This document shows, one piece after another, positions 28,434 to 37,837 of a stretch of DNA of 64,000 nt; position 1 is the stretch's first letter; each line of letters opens with the position of its first letter. A model generated the notes under the pieces. That model made no database searches, was not told the DNA's origin, and saw only the letters and a program-made list of their open reading frames with translations. The stretch lies in assembly GCF_002979475.1 (NCBI RefSeq), contig NZ_PCOY01000002.1:372001-436000 (forward strand), written 5' to 3'. The position numbers and the translations under genes are program-made. This stretch comes from Microbacterium sp. MYb62 (GTDB lineage: Bacteria; Actinomycetota; Actinomycetes; Actinomycetales; Microbacteriaceae).

Positions 28434-28509
28434 TCGACACGGGACCGGCATCCCGCAGCCTTCCGGCATTCTCCGGAATATCGCCGCGGCGGAACGGCTT
28501 GTCCCTGTA

Positions 28510-29943
28510 GTGACTGCCTCCGTCGACCGCGCCTCCATCGGATTACGGTCGGAGCGGGGACCCGTCCTCGGCGCGCTGATGCTCGCCACCGGCCTCATCG
28601 CGATCGATGCCACGATCCTGGCGACCGCCGTGCCCAGCATCGTGCGGGACCTCGGCGACTATCAGCAGTTCCCGTGGCTGTTCTCGGTGTATCTGCTGGC
28701 GCAGGCCGTGAGCGTCCCCATCTACTCGCGGTTCGCCGACACGGTCGGCCGCAAGCCGATCATCATCCTCGGCATCGCCCTGTTCCTCCTCGGCTCCGTC
28801 CTCTGCGGGTTCGCGTGGAGCATGCCGGCGCTGATCGCGTTCCGCATCGTCCAGGGTCTCGGCGCCGGAGCCGTCGCCCCGATGTCGATGACGATCGTCG
28901 GCGACATCTACACGGTCGCCGAACGGGCGAAGGTGCAGGGCTACATCGCGAGCGTCTGGGCGATCTCGTCGGTCGTGGGGCCGGCGCTGGGTGGCGTCTT
29001 CGCCCAGCTCGACGCCTGGCGCTGGATCTTCTGGGTGAACATCCCGCTCTGTCTGATCGCCGGATGGATGCTGCTGCGCAACTACAAGGAGCAGAGGCAG
29101 ACGCAGCGGCACCGCATCGACTATGCGGGTGCCGTGCTGCTCACGATCGGATTGACCGCGCTCATCCTCGGCATGCTCGAGGGCGGGAACGCGTGGGCAT
29201 GGCTCTCTGCGCAGAGCGCGCTCTGCTTCGGCATCGGCGTCGTCGCGCTGGCGGCCTTCGGATTCGTCGAGCGCCGCGCCGTCGAGCCGATCGTCGACCT
29301 GCGCCTCGCCGCCCGACGGCTCATCCTCACGACCACGATCGTGTCGCTCGGCATCGGGGCCCTGATGCTCGGCGTCACCAGCTTCGCGCCGGCCTACCTC
29401 GAGGGGTCCACCGGCATCGCCCCACTGCTCTCGGGTCTCGCCGTCGCCGCGCTCACTCTCGGCTGGCCGCTCGCCGCCGCGAACGTGGGACGCCTGTACC
29501 TGCGCATCGGCTTCCGTCGCACCACGCTGATCGGCATGAGCATCACGACGGTCGCCGCGATCACCCTCGCATCGGTCGCCTCCTGGCCCAACCCGTACGT
29601 GGTCGCGGTGATCGCGTTCCTGCTCGGGTTCGGCCTCGGGTGGAGTGCGGCGCCGACGCTGATCGCCGCTCAGGCCTCGGTGGGCTGGGGCGAGCGCGGA
29701 GCCGTCACCGGGATGAACGCGTTCGCGCGCTCGGCGGGCAGCGCCGTGGGCGTCGCCGTGTTCGGTGCGATCTCCAACGCCGTCATCGCACAGGGAGCGG
29801 GTCCTGACGATCCCGACACCATCATCCACGCCTCCGTGTGGGTGTTCGTCGCCGTCGCCGTGACCGCCGTGCTCACCCTGATCGCGGCCGCATTCATGCC
29901 GAAGGACGAGGTGGAGACGCACTCGGGAGAGATGCGCGCGTAG
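28510..29943 (+). CDS. MFS exporter, DHA2 type
   Basis: 477 aa with about 14 membrane helices. Motif A-like loop SRFADTVGRKPII between helices 2 and 3, the helix-1 start IAIDATILATAVPSIVRDLG, and motif-C-like VGPALGGVFAQ in helix 5, as in drug:H+ antiporters of the QacA/EmrB group. GTG 28510 start. Substrate unknown. Its 3' end overlaps the convergent GH89 gene by 50 bp. Confidence 0.9.
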   Translation: MTASVDRASIGLRSERGPVLGALMLATGLIAIDATILATAVPSIVRDLGDYQQFPWLFSVYLLAQAVSVPIYSRFADTVGRKPIIILGIALFLLGSVLCGFAWSMPALIAFRIVQGLGAGAVAPMSMTIVGDIYTVAERAKVQGYIASVWAISSVVGPALGGVFAQLDAWRWIFWVNIPLCLIAGWMLLRNYKEQRQTQRHRIDYAGAVLLTIGLTALILGMLEGGNAWAWLSAQSALCFGIGVVALAAFGFVERRAVEPIVDLRLAARRLILTTTIVSLGIGALMLGVTSFAPAYLEGSTGIAPLLSGLAVAALTLGWPLAAANVGRLYLRIGFRRTTLIGMSITTVAAITLASVASWPNPYVVAVIAFLLGFGLGWSAAPTLIAAQASVGWGERGAVTGMNAFARSAGSAVGVAVFGAISNAVIAQGAGPDDPDTIIHASVWVFVAVAVTAVLTLIAAAFMPKDEVETHSGEMRA

Positions 29944-32086
29944 CGAGGATCACGGCCGCGACGTCGAGGGGGTCGGCGGACGAGGCGTCGTCCGAGCCGC
30001 TGCCGTCCCTCCACTCCTCCTCGATCGCGATGATCGAGCGGTGCAGCACAGCCTCGTCCGGCACCGCGCGCCGCTCCACCGCCTCCGCCATCCACCGGAC
30101 CCAGGTCGCCCAGCGAGGAGCGTAGAGGTCGCGGATCAATCCCGCCCAGTGCCGGCCGGAGTAGTCGTGCAGCCCACTGGACTGGTGGCCCCAGACCGAG
30201 ATGAGACTGCGCGCATCCCGCTCCATCGCCTCGCGTTCATCGGGGGTGTCGCCCCACGAACGCGCCTGGTCGATCCAGGTCGACACCCGCGAGTCGCTCC
30301 GCGTGGCGGCGAGTCGATCGAGGGCGAGCAGATCCTCGTGCAGATCGGCTCCATGGCGTCGCAGTGCGGAGGCATCCCCCGTGGCGAAGGCCTCGAGGAC
30401 GCCGCGGATCCGGTAGCGGGTGCTCTGCGCGAGCACGTGCCCGGTCAGTTCGACCACGTCCCTCTCCAGAGAGTCGCGCGAGACGGCGCGGTCGCCCAGG
30501 GAGAGCAGCAGCTGTGCGGCGCGCGTGATCGTGGGGAGGTCGCCCAGCACCGCGGGATCGTTCTCGGCGTCGATGTTGGCCGACATGCGAGCGGGCCCCG
30601 CAGGCAGCGCCTCACCCGCGAGCCGCTGGGTGGCGAACGGCGCCCTCGCGCTCCAGGGGCGGGCGATCACCGGGGAGGGGATCGATCGCGTGCGGCCGGG
30701 TCCGTAGAGCGTGGCGCCGAGCAGTCGCCACGCTTCTCGGGCCGACTCGTCCTCCACGCCGTACCGCTGGACGGCGAAGTCGGCGAGCCACGCGTCGACG
30801 TCCATCGGCCCCCAGACCAGGTCGGAGGCCGCCTCGTAGAACACGGTGTTGTTCTCGATGGCCTCGGGTGCGACGCCGATGCCCTCCAACCGGTCGGGGT
30901 GGGACTCGATCAGCTCGCCCACGTCGCGGGCCAGCCCGCGCAGGTCTCCGAAGAGCGCGAAGCGTCCCCCGAAGTTGTGCACGGCTGTCCAGATCCAGCG
31001 GCGCCCGTGCATACCCTCACGCCACATGGGCGCGTGCTCGCCCCACAGGTCGATCAGGAGGAGCCGCTCGTGCGGGACGCGAGAGAGATACGCCTCGACC
31101 CGCTCCGGCGTCCAGAACCGGCGGTGGTAGTGGAACGGCCACCCCTGCAGGAGCCAGGTGGCCTGCGGATGCACGGCAGCGATGGCGCTGTGCACCCCGG
31201 CGCCCGCCGCGGCGAGGTCGGCGGGCTCGCCCGACGGGGGCAGCGACTCGATGAAGGGGTCGACGGCGAACACCGGCGCGGGTCCGGGGTCGCCGAGCAG
31301 CGCGCGCTGGGTGTCGAGGAAGAGCTCCATGAACCGTGCGAACGCGGGGGAGGCCGGATCGAGCAGGGGGGTGCGCCAGCCCTGCCATTCGATCTCGGGT
31401 GCCTCCGGACCCGCCAGGGAGCGGGGGACGTGCCCGCCCGGCAGAGGCAGCACGGGCGTCATCCCCAGCTCCCGGGCGCGTGCGAGGATGCGACGTGCGA
31501 GAGCGATCCTCCGCTCGTCCCAGCGTGCGGGGAGCGGGCCGCCGAAGTCGTGCATGCCGCCCATCGACATCCACGGCAGGTGCGCGGCGCCTCCGACCCA
31601 CGCCCGTGCGGCGGCATCATCCACTCCCGCGCGGCGGAGGGTCTCCGCCAGCACCGACTCGTACCCGGTCAGGACGAGCGGATGCGTCACCCCGTGCAGG
31701 GCCATCCAGTCCAGCTCGCGCTCCCACCGCTCCTCGTCCCAGTACGGCGTGGAGTAGCCGTGCGTCACGACGTTCAGGTGATACCGGACGGCGAACGGCG
31801 TGTTCGCCTCCGTCGGCGGGGCGTCCGGCCATCGTGCCCAGGTCGGCTGCAGTCGCGGAGCCTCCCAGGTCAGGCGACGTCCCTGGCTGTGGAGGTAGCG
31901 GGCGAAGGCGCTCGCCGCCGACGGCACGTCGCTGCCGCGCAGGGTGAGCATCCCGTCGCGGGCCTCGAAGCCGGCGACCGCGGCGTGCGCGCCTTCCGCC
32001 TGCACCACCTCCACCCGTACGTGCGTCGGATCGGCGCCGATGCGCTCCACGAGCGCGAGCACTGCCGACACCATCCGATCCGTCAT
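29894..32086 (-). CDS. GH89 alpha-N-acetylglucosaminidase, cytoplasmic
   Basis: 730 aa, the NAGLU family. Recognisable blocks: RYHLNVVTHGYSTPYWDEER, ELDWMALHGVTHPLVLTG, SMGGMHDFGGPLP and GMTPVLPLPGGHVP. Candidate catalytic Glu residues lie in DPFIESLPP and NTVFYEAASDLVW. It removes terminal alpha-linked GlcNAc, as from heparan-type or alpha-GlcNAc-capped mucin glycans. There is no signal peptide, so it must act on oligosaccharide already imported by the ABC genes upstream in the same operon. Its ATG overlaps the oxidoreductase stop. Confidence 0.9.
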   Translation of the reverse strand: MTDRMVSAVLALVERIGADPTHVRVEVVQAEGAHAAVAGFEARDGMLTLRGSDVPSAASAFARYLHSQGRRLTWEAPRLQPTWARWPDAPPTEANTPFAVRYHLNVVTHGYSTPYWDEERWERELDWMALHGVTHPLVLTGYESVLAETLRRAGVDDAAARAWVGGAAHLPWMSMGGMHDFGGPLPARWDERRIALARRILARARELGMTPVLPLPGGHVPRSLAGPEAPEIEWQGWRTPLLDPASPAFARFMELFLDTQRALLGDPGPAPVFAVDPFIESLPPSGEPADLAAAGAGVHSAIAAVHPQATWLLQGWPFHYHRRFWTPERVEAYLSRVPHERLLLIDLWGEHAPMWREGMHGRRWIWTAVHNFGGRFALFGDLRGLARDVGELIESHPDRLEGIGVAPEAIENNTVFYEAASDLVWGPMDVDAWLADFAVQRYGVEDESAREAWRLLGATLYGPGRTRSIPSPVIARPWSARAPFATQRLAGEALPAGPARMSANIDAENDPAVLGDLPTITRAAQLLLSLGDRAVSRDSLERDVVELTGHVLAQSTRYRIRGVLEAFATGDASALRRHGADLHEDLLALDRLAATRSDSRVSTWIDQARSWGDTPDEREAMERDARSLISVWGHQSSGLHDYSGRHWAGLIRDLYAPRWATWVRWMAEAVERRAVPDEAVLHRSIIAIEEEWRDGSGSDDASSADPLDVAAVILATRASLPSASPPRPSA

Positions 32087-33471
32087 CCGCGGACTCCCTC
32101 GTCGAGCGGCAGAGCGATCTGCGCGGCCCAGGAGGCGAAGTCGATCGGTGTACCGGAGCGACGGGACTCCTCGGCGCCGAACGCCATGAGGTGACTGTCG
32201 AGAGCCGTCTCGAAGGAGAGCTCTCCCGTGCCGACCACGCCCTGCCGCACGGCCTCGACGAATGCGGCCATCAGACCGGCGTCTCCACCGCCATGACCGG
32301 CATGATCGCCGAGGTCGGGGTTGGGCAGTGCCACGCGCAGGGTGTGGCGCTCGTGCGCCAGCACGGATTTCGGGCTGACCTCATGCGCGTCCAGCGGCAG
32401 TCCCTCCGGCATCCGACCGGCGGGCGAGAACAGGTCCACGACGATCTCGCCGCTCTCCATGTGCCCCGACAGCTGACCGGCCGAACCGGTGATCGTGATG
32501 TTGCGGGTGTTCTCGGCGGTGAAGGCCGAGGCCGTGAGGGTGGCCGTCACGCCGCGGGGGAACCGCATCGTCGTCTGCTGGTGGTCGGCCACATCGTTGT
32601 CGCTGCGGAACACGCAGCGCCCGTAGTCGCCGTCGCGCAGCGCCTTCATGCGGCCGGCGGGAGAGACGTCGTCGCCGAGCAGATGCACCGGGTGCCCTGT
32701 CACGTCGGCGAGCGCGTCGACGTAGTACCGGGGAGCGAAGAAGGGGCAGCTGTCGGCCACGGGGCAGCCCTGCACGCAGAACTCCGGGGCCCCGGCGGGC
32801 GCGTTCTCGGCACGGAACCAGCTCAGCTCACCGATGCTGTAGACGTTCTCGGGCGCTGCGCCCACCAGCCAGCGGATGATGTCGAGGTCGTGCGAGGTCT
32901 TCGTCAGCGCCATCGGACCCGACGTCGTGCTGCTTCGCCAGTTCCCCCGCACGTAGGAGTGGGCGAAATGCCAGTAGCCGACGTTCTCGCGGATCTCCAG
33001 CGTGATCATGCGGCCGATGGCACCCGAATCGAGGATGCGCTTCACCGACCTCCAGAACGGCGTGAAGCGCAGGACGTGGCCGATCGCGAGCGCCGACGAC
33101 GTGCGGCGGGCGTGATCGGCGAGTCGTCGCAGCTCGTCGATGTCCGGTGCGGCCGGCTTCTCGAGCAGGAATGGCAGCCCCGCGTCGGCGACGGCGATCG
33201 CCACGTCGACGTGCAGGGCGTCCGGCACGGCGATGACCACCGCGTCGGCTTCGAGGACCGCGAGATCGGCGACGGCCTCGCGCCAGTCCTCGTACGTGCG
33301 GGCGCCTCCCGCCGCGGCCGCCAGTGCCGAGCGCCGTTCCGAGACCGGGTCGGCGACCGCCACGATCCTGGCGCGATCGGGGTGCTCCAGCGCCCACCGC
33401 CCGTAGGCGTCGCGACCGCGTCCGCCCGCACCGATGATGACGATGCGCTGCGGTCTGTCTGGCGTGCTCAT
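32083..33471 (-). CDS. Gfo/Idh/MocA-family oxidoreductase
   Basis: 462 aa. Rossmann NAD(P) motif IVIIGAGGRGRDAYG at the N terminus and the family's EKPAAPDIDEL (the EKP motif) near residue 105. An insertion contains EFCVQGCPVADSCPFF, a Cys cluster found in some members and possibly metal-binding. It oxidises a sugar hydroxyl, or works by transient oxidation as in GH109-type glycosidases; which one is unclear. The start ATG 33471 overlaps the permease stop, so it is the fourth gene of the glycan operon. Confidence 0.88.
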   Translation of the reverse strand: MSTPDRPQRIVIIGAGGRGRDAYGRWALEHPDRARIVAVADPVSERRSALAAAAGGARTYEDWREAVADLAVLEADAVVIAVPDALHVDVAIAVADAGLPFLLEKPAAPDIDELRRLADHARRTSSALAIGHVLRFTPFWRSVKRILDSGAIGRMITLEIRENVGYWHFAHSYVRGNWRSSTTSGPMALTKTSHDLDIIRWLVGAAPENVYSIGELSWFRAENAPAGAPEFCVQGCPVADSCPFFAPRYYVDALADVTGHPVHLLGDDVSPAGRMKALRDGDYGRCVFRSDNDVADHQQTTMRFPRGVTATLTASAFTAENTRNITITGSAGQLSGHMESGEIVVDLFSPAGRMPEGLPLDAHEVSPKSVLAHERHTLRVALPNPDLGDHAGHGGGDAGLMAAFVEAVRQGVVGTGELSFETALDSHLMAFGAEESRRSGTPIDFASWAAQIALPLDEGVRG

Positions 33472-34337
33472 TTCTCGGCTCCTGCCGTCAGTCCCTCGAC
33501 GAGATAGCGCTGCGCGAGGAAGAAGAGGATGACGATGGGGACGGTCACCGCGATGGATCCGGACAGCAGCACGGTGACGGGGACGTTGAAGTCGGCCAGC
33601 TGCGAGATGCCGAGCGGCGCCGTCCACTGCGCGCGATCGCGCACGAGGAACAGCAGCGCGTAGAAGTACTCGTTCCACGCGATCATGAACACGTAGATCG
33701 AGGTCGCGACGACCCCGGGCAGGGCGATGGGCAGCACGACGCTGCGCAGCATCTGCGGGAGCGAGGCCCCGTCGACGATGGCGGCCTCCTCCACGCTCTC
33801 CGGCAGCGCCTGGAAGTAGTTGCGCAGCATGTAGATCGACACCGGGACGGTGGTCGCGACATAGACGAGGAACAGTCCGACGAGCGAACCCGTGAGGCCC
33901 GCCCTGGCGAGGAGCACGAAGAGCGGCACCGAGAGCACGATCCCGGGGAACAGATAGACGGCGAGGATGATCGCATTCATCCCGCGACGGCCGCGGTACC
34001 GCAGCCGTGCGGCGGCATAGGCGCCGAGGATCGAGACGAGGATCGACAGGACCACGGTGCCGAGCCCCACCAGGAGCGAGTTGAGCACGAACCGGCCCAG
34101 GCCGAATCCGCCCTGCTCGGGATCGAGCATGGCCGTGGTGTAGCCGGAGAAGTCGAGCTCATCGAGGGCGGGGAACAGGTCCAGCGGCGCCTGCACGATC
34201 GAGGAGTACGGACGCACCGACAGGAGGAAGCCGTACAGCACCGGGCCGATCGCGAACAGGAGGGCGACGGTGATGAGGATGGTCCGGCCCACGATCGCGG
34301 CGGGGCGCGGACGCAGCGGCGAGCGACGACGGGTCAT
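33468..34337 (-). CDS. Sugar ABC permease, MalG type
   Basis: 289 aa with six membrane helices. The EAA loop reads ESVEEAAIVDGASLPQML, where the ATPase docks. It lacks its own ATPase, so it presumably uses a shared MsiK-type protein. ATG 34337 overlaps the MalF-type permease stop by 4 bp. Confidence 0.93.
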   Translation of the reverse strand: MTRRRSPLRPRPAAIVGRTILITVALLFAIGPVLYGFLLSVRPYSSIVQAPLDLFPALDELDFSGYTTAMLDPEQGGFGLGRFVLNSLLVGLGTVVLSILVSILGAYAAARLRYRGRRGMNAIILAVYLFPGIVLSVPLFVLLARAGLTGSLVGLFLVYVATTVPVSIYMLRNYFQALPESVEEAAIVDGASLPQMLRSVVLPIALPGVVATSIYVFMIAWNEYFYALLFLVRDRAQWTAPLGISQLADFNVPVTVLLSGSIAVTVPIVILFFLAQRYLVEGLTAGAEK

Positions 34338-35293
34338 TCGGTGTCGACCTTTCTGCGGGTGGCGAAGACGTACACGGTGAGCAGCGCGATCAGCACGACC
34401 GACATGAGTAGTCCGTACGCGGAGGCGCTGCCGATGTCGGCGCGGGTGACGAGCTCCGTGTAGACCTTGAGCGCCATGAGCTGCGTTCCGCCGGCGCCCT
34501 CGGTGAGCAGGTACACCTCGCTGAAGCTCTGGAAGGTCCAGATGAACCGCAGCAGGCACAGCAGCAGGATGACGCCCTTGAGCTGGGGCATGACGATGCG
34601 CCAGAGGATCTGCATGCGGTTCGCCCCGTCGAGCGCCGCCGCCTCCTCGATGCTGGGGGAGACGCCCTGCAGGCGTGCGGTGAGGAAGAGGAACGCGAGC
34701 GGCGCGGACGTCCAGATCTCGAAGGCCACGACCACCAGCAGCGAGAGCGGCACCGGAACGCCGAAGACCTCGGCCGACGACGTGTTGAGGAAGCCGATCG
34801 CCTGATCCCATCCCAGCACCTCGCGGCCGAACGCGTTCACGATCCCGTATTGCGGATTGAGCATCGTCTGCCAGATCGTGACCGCGGCGATCAGCGGGAG
34901 CACATACGGCACGAGCAGCAGCGCCCGCACGATCCCTCTGCCTCGGAACGGGCTTCGCAGCGCCAGGGCCAGCACCAGACCGACGCCGACGGAGCCGATC
35001 ATCGTGAGTGTCGAGTAGAGGAGGGTCGTGCCCAGCGCGCGCCAGAACGACGGGTTCTCGATCGCGCGTCGGAAGTTGTCGAGGGTCCAGTCGATCGGTT
35101 CCGTGCCGAGACGGGGGATGTCGACGAGTCGGATCTCGCTGAAGGCGAAGACGATCACGAGCAGGAGCGGGATGATCGACGCCAGCAGGATGACGAGGAA
35201 GGTCGGGGCGGTGAGCAGGAGTCCGTTGCGGTCGTCCCGTCGGGAGCGGCGGGTGTGCCGCTCCCGACGGTTTCGGAGAGGTGCCGTGCTCAC
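34334..35293 (-). CDS. Sugar ABC permease, MalF type
   Basis: 319 aa with six membrane helices. EAA loop SIEEAAALDGANRMQIL, and the preceding periplasmic-side FGVPVPLSLLVV. GTG 35293 is used because it overlaps the binding-protein stop (GTGA); a longer frame to 35977 lies inside that gene. Second gene of the glycan operon. Confidence 0.92.
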   Translation of the reverse strand: MSTAPLRNRRERHTRRSRRDDRNGLLLTAPTFLVILLASIIPLLLVIVFAFSEIRLVDIPRLGTEPIDWTLDNFRRAIENPSFWRALGTTLLYSTLTMIGSVGVGLVLALALRSPFRGRGIVRALLLVPYVLPLIAAVTIWQTMLNPQYGIVNAFGREVLGWDQAIGFLNTSSAEVFGVPVPLSLLVVVAFEIWTSAPLAFLFLTARLQGVSPSIEEAAALDGANRMQILWRIVMPQLKGVILLLCLLRFIWTFQSFSEVYLLTEGAGGTQLMALKVYTELVTRADIGSASAYGLLMSVVLIALLTVYVFATRRKVDTE

Positions 35294-36666
35294 AGCCCCG
35301 CCTGGACCTCCTCGACGGCCGCCTTCATGGCGGCGGTCACGTCGGCGGGGGAGGAGCCGTTGTAGAGCTGCTCGATCTGGTTGGCGAGCACGCCCTGGCT
35401 GAACACCAGGCCGGCGAGCGTCGCGTCGTCCGTGCCCATGCCCCACAGGTAGAGCGAGTTGATGCCCTCGCTCATCTTCGTGACGAAGTCGTCGCCGTAG
35501 ATCTCGGCCGAGGTGCGGTCGTGGGCCGGGCCGATGCCCAGTCCACCCCAGGCCGAGGCGAAGGCCTCGGGGTCGTCGGCCGTGCCGTTGCGCAGGGGCA
35601 CGCGCCCCTCGGTGGCGACGCCCAGCGTGTCGGTGTAGCCCTCGTCGAGCACGTACTCGATGTACTCCTGGGCCGCTTCCGTGTGGGCGCCGGTGGGGAT
35701 CCCGTAGCTGAGGATCGCCCCGTACTGCCGCGGCTCGTCGCCGAGCACGGTGACGAAGTCGGTGTTGTCCGCGAGGAACGTCGGCGTGGCCGCGCACTCC
35801 GGGCAGGTGGCCGGCGTCGCCGAGTCGAGGCCTGCCAGCTCGTCGAGGATGTGGGTGGAGAACAGCAGCATCGCCGCGTCGCCGTTCATGTAGGCGGCAC
35901 GGGCGCTGGTGACGTCGAAGTCCCCGGCCGTGGACGAGTTCCGCAGGGTCAGGAACTGCTCTGCGGCCTCGGTGCACGCGTCGGAGTCGATGGTGACCTC
36001 GCCGTCGGTCACGAGCTCGCAGCCGGCACTCTGGAAGAGCGACTGGATGCCCTCCGTCGCCGACGCCGTGCCGGCCTGCGTGCCGAACGCGAGCCCGGTG
36101 ATGCCGAGCTTCTCCTTCACCGTCGTCGCCGCCTCGGCGAGCTCCTCGACCGACGTGGGCACATCGACCCCCGCCTTCTCGAGAAGGTCGGTGCGGTAGG
36201 CGATGACGTGCGACCAGCCGTCACTGGGAACGGCGGAGATCTCGCCGTCGATGGTCACGGCGTCGAGCGCGTTCGCGTTGAAGGTGTCGGGTCCGAGGGC
36301 GTCGACCGCGGCCGTGGCGGCCTGGGCGTCGAGCAGCCCCTGCGAGCTCCAGGCGCCGGTCTGCGTCGACGCGTGGAGGATCACGTCCGGCACGTCGCCG
36401 CTTGCGGCGCCCGTCACGAGCGCCTGATCCTGGTCGGCGCCGGCCATCGGCACGACCTCGACCTCGATCCCGGTCTTCTCGGTGAAGGCGGCGGCGATCT
36501 CCTCCTGCGCGGCGAGCCGCTCCGGAGTGGTCTGCGGCGTCCAGAACACGATGCTCTGGTCTTCGGTCGCCGGGGTGTCCGCGGGGGCGGAGCATCCGGC
36601 GAGCAGGGACAGTGCGGCGAGTGCCGCGAGAGGGGCCGCGATGCGCGGCGCTGACGATCGGGTCAA
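35290..36666 (-). CDS. Sugar ABC substrate-binding lipoprotein
   Basis: 458 aa, cluster B/D-type binding protein. Signal peptide of about 20 residues ending LLAGC. The mature protein begins with a short linker and QSIVFWTPQTTPE, then AFTEKTGIEVEVVP, typical of carbohydrate-binding members. TTG 36666 is the chosen start because AGGAG lies seven bases before it; the ATG at 36780 would add a non-signal extension. First gene of the operon, so it should bind the GlcNAc-containing oligosaccharide that GH89 later trims. Confidence 0.88.
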   Translation of the reverse strand: MTRSSAPRIAAPLAALAALSLLAGCSAPADTPATEDQSIVFWTPQTTPERLAAQEEIAAAFTEKTGIEVEVVPMAGADQDQALVTGAASGDVPDVILHASTQTGAWSSQGLLDAQAATAAVDALGPDTFNANALDAVTIDGEISAVPSDGWSHVIAYRTDLLEKAGVDVPTSVEELAEAATTVKEKLGITGLAFGTQAGTASATEGIQSLFQSAGCELVTDGEVTIDSDACTEAAEQFLTLRNSSTAGDFDVTSARAAYMNGDAAMLLFSTHILDELAGLDSATPATCPECAATPTFLADNTDFVTVLGDEPRQYGAILSYGIPTGAHTEAAQEYIEYVLDEGYTDTLGVATEGRVPLRNGTADDPEAFASAWGGLGIGPAHDRTSAEIYGDDFVTKMSEGINSLYLWGMGTDDATLAGLVFSQGVLANQIEQLYNGSSPADVTAAMKAAVEEVQAGL

Positions 36667-36822
36667 GTCAACACTCCTCGAGTCGTGGCGCGTGGCGCCG
36701 GGGGAGACCCACCGGGCGGCGGTGCCGAGGTGGTTCTGCAATCCTCCCGTGAAACGAGTGATCCCCGTGAGATGGCCCACTCGTATGCAAGGAATCGTCT
36801 ATCCCTGCGGTTGAAGTGAGGA

Positions 36823-36835
36823 TAAGCTCCGATCC
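36823..36835 (+). promoter_or_regulatory. Leaderless-type -10 for the double-Lrp gene
   Basis: TAAGCT (36823-36828) precedes the GTG by seven bases. It lies in the 169-bp divergent region shared with the glycan operon (start 36666). Confidence 0.5.
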
Positions 36836-37837
36836 GTGGATGATCTCGATCGGCGCATCGTCGGCGCACTCCTCGCAAACCCGCGTGCGACGAACTCTCA
36901 GATCAGCGACGCCGCCTTCACCTCGGAGGCGACGGCGTCGCGTCGGGTGGCCCGGCTGATCCGTGAGGGTTCGGTTCGTGTGATCGGTGTGCTCGACGGT
37001 GAGGCGACGGGCCGATCGCGGTCGATGTTCGTCCGGCTGCGGTGTCGCCCCGGCGACGGCAACAGGTCGGCACAGCGCCTGGCGGCGTGGCCGGAGTGCG
37101 GATCGGTGAAGCTGGTGACCGGGAGCGTCGACTGCATCGCGGAGATCAACTACACCTCGAACGATCACCTGCTCGCGATCACGCTCGAGCAGCTCCCCTC
37201 GCTGGACGGGGTGCTGGCCGTGTGGAGCAACCAGGTCGTACGCCGGTTCGCGACACCGCACAGCTGGCTGCCCGAGCTGCTTCCTGAGGAGATCGCCGCG
37301 CAGCTGCGCTCGCAGCGCCTCGATCCCTGGCAGGATCCGCTCCCCGGGCAGTCGGTGCGGCTCGATGCGCTCGATGAGAGGATCGCGGACGCCCTCGCGG
37401 TCGACGGCAGGCTCGGCTGGCAGCAGCTGGGCGAGCTGTGCGACGCCAGCCCGGTCACCGTGCGCCGCCACACCGAGTCGATGCTCGCCTCCGGCGCTCT
37501 GCGGATGCGGGCGGTGGTGGAGCCGGAGGGCGTCGGGCTGCCGGTGAACGCCTTCATCTCGTTGAGCGTGAACCCCACCCAGCTGGGCAGGGCGGGCGAG
37601 ATGCTCGCGCAGCATCCGTCCATGCTCATGATCGCCGCGACCACCGGTGACCGGAACCTCTGCGGCGAGGTCGCGCTGGGGTCGGACGCCGCGCTCTACG
37701 AGTTCATCTCCGCCACGATCGGCGGCCTCCCGGGGCTCCAGCATGCCGACGTCGCCGTCGCGCTGCGCTCGGTCAAGCGCGCCGGGCGCTTCCGCGACGG
37801 GGCGGAGGCGCCCGGCACCCGAGCCGTCAGATCGTGA
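36836..37837 (+). CDS. Tandem Lrp/AsnC regulator
   Basis: 333 aa, double the usual length: two Lrp units in one chain. First HTH MDDLDRRIVGALLANPRA...EATASRRVARLIREG with a RAM domain to about residue 150; second HTH DERIADALAVDGR...SPVTVRRHTESMLASG with a second RAM to about 320. Fused units would give a pseudo-dimer. Divergent from the GlcNAc glycan operon, which it probably controls; the effector is unknown. GTG start. Its 3' end overlaps the phosphoesterase gene by 11 bp. Confidence 0.88.
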   Translation: MDDLDRRIVGALLANPRATNSQISDAAFTSEATASRRVARLIREGSVRVIGVLDGEATGRSRSMFVRLRCRPGDGNRSAQRLAAWPECGSVKLVTGSVDCIAEINYTSNDHLLAITLEQLPSLDGVLAVWSNQVVRRFATPHSWLPELLPEEIAAQLRSQRLDPWQDPLPGQSVRLDALDERIADALAVDGRLGWQQLGELCDASPVTVRRHTESMLASGALRMRAVVEPEGVGLPVNAFISLSVNPTQLGRAGEMLAQHPSMLMIAATTGDRNLCGEVALGSDAALYEFISATIGGLPGLQHADVAVALRSVKRAGRFRDGAEAPGTRAVRS

